A stretch of DNA of 64,000 nt from Ochotona curzoniae. Taxonomy: Eukaryota; Chordata; Mammalia; Lagomorpha; Ochotonidae. The notes beneath the pieces are model-generated. The model saw only the letters and a program-made list of their open reading frames with translations, ran no database searches and was not told the DNA's origin. The translations under genes and the position numbers were made by a program. Shown piece by piece: positions 22,801 through 34,500 of this stretch. Position 1 is the first letter of the stretch; every line of letters starts with the position of its first letter. Where the stretch lies: positions 45,069,001 to 45,133,000 of the forward strand of contig NW_024465885.1 in the NCBI RefSeq assembly GCF_017591425.1, written 5' to 3'.

Positions 22801-25800
22801 TGGGACCCCAGACTTTCTCTCTCAGTGAGGACAAGTGGCACTTTCTTGGTGCCAGTGGTACCAGGATCTTGGCGGTTAGAGAAAAATGCAGCGATGTAAT
22901 TGCTCCACCAGCTCTGCTCTCTTTATTTTAGCCTCGTCCCTGTCATCGATGGGGCTGGGCGATGGCTTGGCTTACCCCACAGTGGCCTCTTGGTGTCTTT
23001 TATGTCTCTACACTGAGACAGCCCAGAGGTGCTGACTCATCAGATACAAAAGGACCATTGTTCACGAACAGCCTTTGTGACCAATGTCTGCTGACCCCTT
23101 GAGTCATACAGAGCAGCACAGGGCAAGATGGCCCCAGACACTGAGGTGTGGAAGAGAAGGTTCTGCAGGTGTGCTGCGCTTAGGTCCTGCCAAGGTTTTC
23201 TGGAAACAGGTCAAGTTGGAGAAGGACTGGATCTGTGAGTAAACGATGGGATCATTTTGGAGGAATCCCATCGTGCGGTGGATTAAAGATGGCAGCCAAC
23301 TCTTTGACTCTTGTCTCACTGAGCAGCAGGGTCTGATTCTCTTCCCTCGGTATCTGGCCTGGGCTTGCTGACTGCTTGGGAGCCAGGTACCAAGTATCAG
23401 CGCTAGCAGTGATGCCATGTGAGTTGGGTCACAAAGGACCGCATAGCTTCCTCCCGGGTTGTCCTGAGGTTACTGTGACAGAGGGGCTGTCTTTCCCCTG
23501 GAGAACCCAGCCTTACAGCCATCTCTGAAAGACCCTGGACACCTGTGTGAAGATGTCTTGCCTCCCCTGACTGCTCCATCACCCTGCTAAACACCACAGG
23601 GTGACGGGTGTCAGTGCCAGACAGGACAGAAGGATGGCTTGGGCAAGTCTGACTCCAAAGTCTCATTCACAGCCTCATGGGATGTGACAGGCTCCAGGTG
23701 CTGGCCTGTGCAATCTGGGATGGTGTGTTCTGTGGGTACTGGTGCCTGGATCCTATGGCTGATGGCTGATCCGAGAGGGTGGGAAAACAGGGTAAGGTGG
23801 GTGGTGGAGAGTGGGTCCATGCCTTAACCCGAGGTGGGCTGGCAGCAGAGGTCAGGAGGCCTCCGGAGCCAGCACTTCCATTTGAGGCTGACATTTCCTC
23901 ACTCTGAGTCTCCATGGGGACTGGGATAGCTCGACATTCGAGAACATAAACCACCAGTATACGAAAACGGGCTGCGTTATTAAGCAGGGTTTCCAGAACA
24001 AGCTGTTCCTTTGTTGTAATAACTCCTCGTGAGAATTTTACAAGGAAATAAGCTTTTCATCTCCATGTAAAAGCTTCCGTTGGTATTAGGCCATATTATT
24101 AAAAAAGGATTAAAAAGAGCCCTGGAGTTTTAAAGGCTCAATTTGTATATGGCAAGGACCATTTGTTTACTTGGCTATTCGTGTGCTGCATTCCACCTGC
24201 TGCGGCAGTGAACACTGAAGTTCCTGAACAGTTTGCTAGCGTTTAAAGCTAAAAGCTGTGCAGGTCAACCATTTCATCCATCTAATGGTAAATTAATTGC
24301 TATGGCAATTGCTGAGAATCAACATGATACATACTAGGGAATATGTGTGGAATTATAGGCTTTTTCAATATTTAAGAACTAAGATCTATTTCTTAGGATC
24401 CAAGGGTGGTGACACATGAAATCCTATGTTCCAAGCACAGGGGAACAGTGAGAGGCATGCTTCAAGGTGCAGTGTATTCTGCTGGGAAGCCCAGCAGGAA
24501 CAACCTGCTGATACAGTTACAAGCGTGGTCCATGAAGAGTTTGACTCTCAAGGCCCCTGGGGATGCGTGGCTCCCAGCAGTGGTTGGATGAGCCACTTTG
24601 CAAACTGTGATGTATTTTTTTTTCCTATATTTTAAAATGGGCCCTGCTACCCTTGCATTTTCTCTTGGCAGACACCCGTGCGATGCACACATTCTGTTTC
24701 ATGGACTAGCTGATAGATCAGGAACAAACAACACCTGGAAAAGGAGGCACACACAGGCTTCTGTTTCACTCCTAAATATGGAAGCCTTAGCGTTACCCCC
24801 GGGTGGGAGTTACCCCTGGTTGGGAGCCTTATTTCTGTTTCTGGGTTTTACTGGGTTTTGCTGCTCTTGCAGGTTGCTCTGTCGCCCACTAGAGGGCAGA
24901 CAAGCGAAGACAAGGGGTTGGAGGATGAAGGGCCAACTGGGAGCCCTCATGCTCTTGGGCTGCAGGCAGGCCTGCTCAGGGCCCTTCCTCAGATGCTTTC
25001 ATTCTGCGCCTAACGAAGAGGTGGGGGCCAGAGAAAGAGAGCTGAATGGAGGAGGAGGGGAAGACATACGCATTCCTGATTTGCTGGTATGAACTGTACA
25101 GGAAGGAGGAGGAGGAAGGTGACCCTGGGCTGAGCAAAGCTTGGGCTGCAGGTGCAGAAAGATGATCGGGCCTCGGTGGCTGCCCCATGACTGTGATGCA
25201 GGCAGGCAGTTTCCGTGGGCAGTTCAGGGGGAGACCCACAGATGGGAACTGTAGAGTCTGAGCCAGGGTCTCTCTGCTGGCTGCAGTGTCAATGTCTCCC
25301 CGAGAGAGAAGCCTGTCTGTATCCCAGCATCTCTGCTCGTGCCTGCGGCAGTGGTGAACCTGGACGAGAACTTAGTCTGGATTGCTACTCTCTGTTGAGT
25401 GGCCGTTGGTTTAGCTGCGGTTACCTCTGGGATCCTCGGAAGCGGCTTTCAGCTCCGTTACGATGCTCTGTGTTCTTCTGGAAGTGCCTCTGCCAACTTT
25501 GTGACTGATTGGCATTTCCATAAAAATCCTTCCGTCAGCTCCTAATGCTGTATTGTTGTGTCTTTGGGAAACCCAGGTGACTCGTATTGTCTTTCTCCAA
25601 AAAGCAGACTGCCCAGTGAGCGTGCCCTCCCCGGTGGAGGTGTGCGATGCTTCGGTACCTGAATTTGTCTTATAACCTGAAACCCGACTTTGATGCATAC
25701 CCCACGCTGGTGAATCAGCTCTCAAGGGTTGTCACGTGTCTTGTAAGTCCTTGCTGCCCACACCAATGGCACCTACACACTGATGGAAGCAGTGACAGAA

Positions 25801-26412
25801 CCCCTACAATTACTCAACTCACAGCGAGAGATTTAGGAGGTGAGAGTGGCTCTCTGGTCCACCCATACTGTCGACGGAAAGTGAAATCGCACATCGTCCT
25901 CAACAACACCACGAGCACCTAAAATCAGAGGGTAAAGCGTGTGAAATTGCGGAATCTGACTCCCGTCTGGGTGGAACCTCTCCTCCAGCCTGCTCCCCAT
26001 CCGCTTGACCTTGAGCTGTCGTGTGTCTGTCCACGGAGCACCGGAGTGCTAACCACCATGTTTTGAAGCTCACTGATGGTTTATTGATTTGTGATTTCAT
26101 CTGTGAATTCATTGAGAAATATTTAGGATTCCAAATTCTATCAAAGCTCTTTTTTTTTTTTTTTTTTTTTTACTTGTGCCCAGTTTTCAGATTTTGGAAT
26201 GAGGCCTTGGGTTTCCTGGTCTGCGGCATCCAATGTTTGGTGCCTATTTTCTCTGGGAGAACTTTCCTTTATGGGCATTCGCTAATGAGGCAGTGCCAAA
26301 CCAAGTCCAACCTAAGCTCCCCTCTTCTGTTTTTAAAGGTGTATTTATTTTTATTTGAAAGGTAGATTTTAGAGAGAAAGGGCAGAGAGACACACATACA
26401 CACACGCATGCA

Positions 26413-26451
<39 letters not shown>

Positions 26452-28486
26452 CTTCCATCCATTGCTTTACTCCCCAAAGACCTCAGTGGGCACAGCTGAC
26501 TTGATCCCGGACCAGTAACTTCTTCGTGTCTTCCGTGTGGAGATACTTGGGCCATCCTGTGTTGCCTTCCCAGGTTAGAAGCAGGGAGCTGGATGGGAAG
26601 TGGAACAGTCAGGACAGGAACTGATGCCCAGAGGTGGTGCTGGTGCTTGTAATGGAGCATTAGCTTACTCTACCACCATGCCGACCCGAGGCCCCCTGCT
26701 CTTTCAGAGGTTCTCTGCCACCAGCATTCTGTAGATGGTGCAGCCAGTGTGGATTTGCACAAGGACAGAGTCCAGGGAGCAAGGGCAAGAGCGGCTGGGC
26801 AGAACAGAGGGTGGAGTGTGAGAAAAGCTGGAGACGCAGCAGGCTTTCCTGACCTTCCCAGGGCCCTGAACGCTCTTACCTGTTTAGCTGGGTGGTTGCC
26901 TTTATTTTAGCAGTAAGTTAACAAAAGGCACTAAAGCAAGTCATTTGCTTTCATTCCCATAGGTATTTTGTCTATTTATTTATTGTAATAATGTAAGGCA
27001 TGCTCATAACGGTGCCTGGGAGTGGGAGTGAGGTGGGCAGCTCCCGTGAGGCACAGAGAGAAAGCAAAGGACTGCCTTCTTATTCTTCCTTGGCCAGTGG
27101 AACAGCCGTCCTGCATCCCATCCTCGGAGCCTGTGTGTGTGGGTCCTGTGTGAGAGCTGTGAGTCAGGGGCAGGGATGGGGTGGGGCTGAGAGGCGGGTG
27201 TGGGCTGCCCGCCTGCCCCTCTGATTCTCTGTGCCTCTGATGGCATGGCTGTGGTGCGCTTGGAGGCAGCTGTCAGCCCTCTACACAACCCAACACCAGC
27301 ACCTGTGTTTGCAGGTTCCCGGGGCAGGTGGTGCTAGGAGACACCTGCTGATGAGCGAAGCCGTGGCTGTGGGTCGGGGGATGAATGCTATGGAAAACCA
27401 GAGCTCCTTCCGAGGAGCCCGCACTGCTCGTTGTACCACCCATTCTGTGTTTCCTCTTATGAACATCTTCTTCTAACTCTTGTCCCTGTGTGAAGGTCCT
27501 CTGGCAGACATGTCACTTGGTGTGTTTGGGGATTTGAAGTTCTTCCTTTTTCTGAGAACCATCTGGGGCAAGCTTGATCCCTGGATCGCCGAGAACAATG
27601 CCAGAGCAACGTCTCCAGCACAGGCTGACTTGCGGATGTGGCCCGTGTGCCTGGGGACAACCACGGTGTTTCTCTGGGCACAGCAGCTGCCGGAGGCTTC
27701 TATCTTGAATTCTTTCTTTGATTTGGCCCAGGCTCTCACAGGACTCCGTGCCTTTGTCGGCGCTGGCGTTTTCATGAAAGTTCGATGATTCCCGTGAGGC
27801 TGCACGCCTCGCTGTACATCATCGCATGCAGATGTGTTCTCTCCTTGGATGAATGGAGTTTTTACTTCCTTAATCCTGGAGAACACTGCTCTGTTATGAC
27901 TCTGTTGCCGACAGACAGGGGAGTTGCAAACCCCTTCCTTGTTCTTAGGACACACCTCCTGGGGTTAATGGCGGGCGGCTAGGATTCCTTTTCTGACCCA
28001 GCTTTCACAGGTGCAGGATTAGCCTGCAGGCACTGGTGGCATTGTCCCAAGTCACAGCCAAGATTATCCATATGTCCTACATGTCTTTCCCTCTTTCATT
28101 ACCTCCTTGTACCCTGTGTCACCATGTGTGATACCCTATATGGAAAATAATACATGGTCTCCTTGTAACCTTACTTTGCTTATCTTTCTTTTGCATCTCA
28201 AACTAAGGCAGTTCCAAAGCACTTGGACTTGGCCAGATTGGATCTCAGACCGGAAATGAGCCTTTGTGAGAGATCTCAGCCTCTCCTTGGGTGGTGTCGG
28301 CATCTGTGTGGGGCAGACAAGGTGGTTCAGCACCCTCAGCTTCGATTGCTCTGGCCACTGTGCAGATCACCACAGATTGGGGCCACTGGTTTCCCTGTTG
28401 TTTACTGTAACTGCTCCCCCACTTTGTGTGTGTGTTAAGATTTATCTATGTATTTGAAAGGCAAGTTTATAGGGAGAGAGGGAACA

Positions 28487-28517
<31 letters not shown>

Positions 28518-31500
28518 AGAGAGAGAAAGAGAGATCTCTCATGATCTCCATCATGTCTTCCACCTGCTGGTTCATTCATTCCCTAATCAGTTGTGGCAGC
28601 CAGGGCTGGGCTGGGCTGACACCAGCTGGCTAGAGCTCCACCTGGGCCTCCCATGTGGGTGCAGGGTCCCAAGCGCGTGAGCCATCTCCCAGGCACATTA
28701 GCAGGGAGCTGGATGGGAAGTGGAGCAGCTGCGACTGGAATGCATACCCTTAAGAGAAACTGATGCTGTAAGCAGTGACTTAACCCACTGTGCCATAACC
28801 GCCGGCCCCTAGCTGCCCCTTTTGGAAGACGTGGTCCTTTAAATGCTTTGCTGCTCATCTGGATGGTGAGCAATGAAGGCAGTGGCTGTCAGGCCGGATC
28901 AGGTAAGAGAGAACAAGTCTGCCTTCTCTTTTCTCAGCAGGGAGCGTGGGGAGGGAGGCACAGGATTTGCCAAAGAAGAAAGCTCATGGTGCAGAAAAGG
29001 CTTCCTTCTCGTAAGGCCAGGGAGTTAGCCTTAACCCACCAGTTTGTGTTTCACCTTTTGGGGGAGCAGTTGATCCCCCTTTGGCCCTGGGCCCGGGCCC
29101 TTCCTTTGGAGGGGTTAAGCCAGGCCAGAGAATGCCTCATGGGTGTTATCAGTGGAAAGAGGGGGATGGTCAAACTTCCAGGCAATTCTGTCATGCCTGA
29201 CGTCTCCTGAAAGTTCTCCTTTTACACTCCTAACATTGAACTACAGGGCGGTGCCTTGCGTCTCAGCTCACCGACAGAAAGCTCTTTCAAGTTTAGTGAG
29301 TTAATCACCCATGGCCCAGGAGTCCTCGAACTTGTTAGCTTCCAGACACAACAAGGACACACAGTGAAATCTAATTGTTGGACGTGGAGCGCTCGTCGCT
29401 GCCCATGCGGTTCTAGCCTTATTCTCTGGTTTTTGGATTATACTTCGAGATTCTGACTCCAATGTTCCTGCTTTTGAAGTTGAACACCAGCTTTGCCCCG
29501 TTTTGTCTGTAATATGATTTCACGCACTGCTGGTTCATTCTTTTGTCTCTTTGCACTCATGCAAAATGACAGGTTGGTGTGAGTCAAAAGGCTGGAGCTC
29601 CTGAGGTTTTTGCTTTGGTAAGGCAGACTTACCTTCAAATCGGCTGGGAGGAAGAAAACGAGCCCAGAAAAGTGAGCAGGTTGATGTGGCTCAGGTTCTT
29701 GAGACCTGAAGGTGTAGGACAAGTTTACTCAATTTGCATTTAAATAAAACATACAGTCCCAACTACCGGCCAGGAATGTGGCTCCATTGTGGGGTTTGTA
29801 CTAACCTTTCTTCTTTGTAAGCAATTATGCTTGTGGTGGGAGTTGTTGCCTGGCTGTTCTCACTGCAAGACACCTGCCGAGAGAAACAATGTCTGCCTTC
29901 CTTCCTTCCTTCCTTCCTCGCTCTGTCTTTTCCTTCCTTCTTTCCTTTCTTTCACTTTTAACCAAGAAGCTGCAGATTTCTAAAGAACTTTGCAATAAGT
30001 CTACAACATTCTAAACAAGTGCAGAAAGCTGAATTTGAACCTTTTTAGATATCATTAAAATTTATTTAGAGTTGCTTTGCCCAACTTATGGGTGGTCCTT
30101 CTCTGCCCGTTGCAGACATGCTTTCCCAGCTCTCCCCCTCCACTCCACTCTTCAATGAAACTTGAAAGGGGCTGAAAACTTGCAACAGTTTCCAAAACCA
30201 GAACCTAGTTAGAGATGCAAATGGTCAGAATGAAAAGCGGTTAGGTCTGCAAGTGCAGCTCATGACCACCAGGGGGAACCGATGCCCTGTTGTTTTCCTA
30301 TTTTGACGTTTTTCAGGTAAATTCCCATAACCACGAAGGCACCAAGATTAAGAGCCAAATGTTGCCAGTGGAGCCGGCTTCCTCCTGAGGTGGTGATCTG
30401 GAGCCACGTGTCTTGCCAGATTACTATTTCACTTAGGAGAATGTGGTCATGGCTTGATTGCTAGTGCTGGAAATTGCTAGAAACAGGTTATGCACAACCT
30501 GCTTCAAGATTGACCCTCTGCATGACTCGCTGGCAGTTGACTCGCTGACCTGTCTTGGGGAAGTTCTAGGACTCCCCTGTGGAGTGCTGGGGTTCCCACC
30601 TGCTGGTCTCCTATTGCTGCTGTCCCAAGGTACTGTAGATTCGGGTGGCTTCAAGCAACTCCAAGGTGTTGTCAGATCTGCAGGTGGAAAGTTTGACTTG
30701 TGCTTCCGTGGACTCCAACTAAGGCCACATTCTTTCCAGAAGCTCTAGACGAGGATCCACAGCCTTGCTCTTCCTACCTCCTGGGAGCCGCCTGCGTCCT
30801 TTGGTTCATGACCCCTTCATCTCCTGACCACTCCTTTCAACTCTGGTCTTTCCTGAGGAGGGTCTCCCTGGGCCTCATGGATTTAGATGGGTTCCACCTG
30901 ATCCTCCGAGAGAGTCCCCACCTTCAAACTGGACAGCTGTGATGTCATCTGCTAGGTCCTTTATGCCATGCAAGGTATAACGTTTACAGGCGATCCGTGT
31001 TCTGCTGTTTGTACTAGCGCCTAGCTCAGAGCTGTCCCCTTGCAGTCTGTCGTTGTTGTCCCAGGCCAAGGCCAAGGAGAGCTGTGGTTAAGGGTGGACC
31101 GCTTCAAAGGTTGGCTGGTGGTTATTTTCCTGGCTGCTTCTGTGCCTGCCCTGCTGGCCCCAGGAAGTGGCCCATGTTAGTGCCTGGCCCTTTCTGGGTG
31201 TTTTCATTGAAGGTTATTCAGAGCCAGGGCAGACACTGGTTTTACCTGCCTTAAAACAATCCCAGACCCAAACTGTTCTGATCACGTGGGACTATTATGG
31301 TCTAGAGAAGAGCAGACCCAACAGCATCTTCCCCGGGAACCCCTGGCCCTGCCTGTGCTATTGGTACAAAAGTTGGGGCCGTGGGCCCAGGCTCAGCGCC
31401 TTGCAGGACTCCCCCCTTTCTGCTTTTTTTTTTTTCAGAAAGTACTTTTTTTGAAAAGTAACTTTATCATCATTATTATTTTAATTAATCTATTCATTTT

Positions 31501-34500
31501 ACTATGCAGTTCCCCTCCCCCAACTGATTTGCCCAGTTTTATTACAATGATATAGCCCTTCAGAAACAGTCATAGGGTCTTGGTACAGTAGCCTAGTGGC
31601 TAAAGTCCTTGCCTTGCATGCCCAAGATCCCATATGGATGCTGGTTCATGTTCAGGCTGCTCCACTTCCCATACAGTTCCCTGCTTGTGGCCTGGGGAAG
31701 CAGTCAAGGATGGCACAAGGCCTTGGGACCATGCACTCTCATGGGAGACCCAGAGGAAGCTCCCGGCTTCTAGTTTCAAATCTGTTCAGCTTCAGCTTTG
31801 CAGCCATTTGGGGAGTGAACCATCAGATAGAAGAACTCTCTCTCTGTCTCTCCTTCACTCTGTAAATCTGACTTTGCAATAAAAATAATGAAATTTTAAA
31901 AAGGAGCAATCACGAATCCATTGTTCTGCTAAGTGTATCCTGACATTGTAGGTGTGGGGAATGGCTGAGTCCAGCATCGTATTGTCAAGGTATGTTTGAA
32001 AGTTTTGTTGGGAGTCCATCTTTGATTTAGAAGTAAAGATGTAATACTCTATCGTATCTTCACATGTCAATATGATAGACTGTTACACAGTTCCTCCGGA
32101 TGGCTATGCACATGCGTATGTACTATTTTTGGTCTTGTATTTTGAGTGATGGTTACCTTATATCAGAGAGAACATTCGATGTTTGTCCTTTTTTCACTGA
32201 GCATAATGGTCTCTATTTAGGACCATAGTGCTGCAAGTGGTAGAATTTCATTCTTTTACTGGCCGAGTAGTACTCCATAGAGTGGATGTAGTGCAGTTGT
32301 TTCATCCATTCCTCTTTTTACTGGCATGTGGATTGTTTCCATGTCTTTGCTATTGTAGATTCTGCTGCTATAAATGTGGAATTACAGATCCTTATATCAT
32401 ATGCAGAGTTCTTTCCTTTGGTCATATTTCCAGAAGTGGGATAGCTGGGTCATATGGCAGACCAGTGTTCAGTCCTCTTGGAATTGATCTTCATTGAAAA
32501 TGCAGATTTACAGAGGGAAAATGACACAAAGAGAAAGATTTTCCATCTGCTGGTTCACTCCCCAAGTGGCCACAATGGGTGGAGCTGAGCTGATCTGAAG
32601 CCAGGAGCCAGAGCTTCTTTCAGGTCTCCCACGTGAGTGCAGATTCCCAAAACTTTGGACCATCTTCTACTGCTTTCCCAGGTCACAAGCAGGGAGCTGT
32701 GTGGGAAGTGGAACAGTTGGGACAGCAACTGGTGCCCACATGGGGTACTGGCACTTGTAGGTGGAGGATCAGGTGACAGTGGTCATGCCAGCCCTGGGAC
32801 TCCACAGTTTCCTCAAGGCAAAGCATGAGGGTGCAGGTGGTCTGTGTATGGGGCAGGAGGGCTGTTCTCATTGCACGTGGGGGATGGTGGAGTGGGGATG
32901 TACAGAGGGTGCAGGTGGTCTGTGCATGGGGCAGGAGGGCTGTTCTCATTGCACGTGGGGGATGGTGGAGTGGGGATGTACAGAGGGTGCAGGTAGGTGG
33001 TCTGTGCATGGAGGGCTGTTCTCATTGCACGTGGGGGATGGTGGAGTGGGGATGTACAGAGGGTGCAGGTGGTCTGTGCATGGGGCAGGAGGGCTGTTCT
33101 CATTGCACGTGGGGGATGGTGGAGTGGGGATGTACAGTTATCCTCGCATCATCTTGAGCTTTACGAGCATTTCCCAGAGAGAAGAGAACATGTGCCCGTG
33201 GCTGCAGCCGCTTGGCGTCCGTGTCGCTCACTGCGCCTCACTGCCCCTCGGCACACAGGGCCTGCATTTCCGGAAGCCTCGGCCCTGCTTCCGTTTCTGT
33301 CCCAACCACTGTTTGTCATTTGTGCTGTTCCCGAGTCCATGTCCTATTGGCACATGGAGTTGTGCAAGCCTCCTGCAGCCTGCCTGAGCAGAGCTGGAGT
33401 CCACACACTGACGAGGAGGCACCTGCCAGAGCCGACCCCGACAGTGCAGGGTGGGATGTAGAGACGGGCTCGAGCTGGCTGCCTGGGATGGAACTCTGCT
33501 GGGTGATGTCAGCTGAGTTGATCTAGTTCTCTGTGCATCCCTCCCCAAGCCTCTTCTTGTAAACAGAGTCGGCAGTGATAACCTAATGCAATAGCAGTGT
33601 TGTTGTTCGTTCATCAAGTTAGTAGGAGTGGACGCCTCCGAACAGGGTAAATGAGCCGGGTAGCCGCTCTCATTATCATTATCATCATTATTGCTCTTAT
33701 TTCACAACCTAGCCGTTGCTGGTAATCACATTTGTAGCATCTGGGCCTGGACTAGCTATGATCTCCTGGAGGCCTCCGTGGAGTTATTTGGAGGAGTTGC
33801 ATCTAATTACGCATCTTCCTTTTTGAAGGAGAAGTGGGGAAGGCACTGCCAGGCTCTTCTCCCAGGAGCTGAGCTGGATCCTCCCACATCCTCCCAACGG
33901 CTTGGGGCATGCCCACAGGCATTTCCTCTGCCACCCTGGCCAAGGGACATGTTTTTCTTTTTGGTGCAAGAAGTCATCAAGAGGATCAAAGGAAAATTGG
34001 AGTTTCTATGGAAGGCAATTGGGGGGCTTTCAAAACGGAGAGAGCTTGCTTTCTAGCCCGTGTGTCTGGAGTGGCCGTGGCACCGAGATGACCCCGTGAA
34101 CTCATCACAGCCAACTTTGCTGCTGCTGTCTGAGTCGCACACCTTCCTGCAGGTGGCCTGACAGCTGGCTGGCATGCTGGCAGCTGTCCACGTGCCAGCC
34201 ATCTCTGTGTTTGGACTTGACCTTGGGGAGTTGGCCAGACCAGTCTTAAATTCCTCCTGCTTCCCGCAACCTCCCAGTGAGCTGTCATTTGCTCCCCTGG
34301 GTGTTTGTCCCCAGGGCTTGAGGCATGGCCGGTGGCATCCCATCAGGTCATCTTGCTAGGCAAGGCCTGGGACCTGCTGTTAAATAGACTCAGCAGGATT
34401 TTAATAAAAGTGAGACAGGCGCTAAGCTGGTCACTGCCTCTGCTTGTCTGGGACTTGGGCTAGGGGTAAAGGAATTCTAGTTTTAAACCAGGACAGTCCT

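Noticed and set aside
32050..32493. Possible retrogene
   Set aside because: The text is the inverse of the old L1 ORF2 end, not a host gene.
32683..33461. Overlapping 100-208 codon frames on both strands
   Set aside because: They are produced by the 78-bp minisatellite, whose unit is a multiple of three. The repeated peptides have no known domain.
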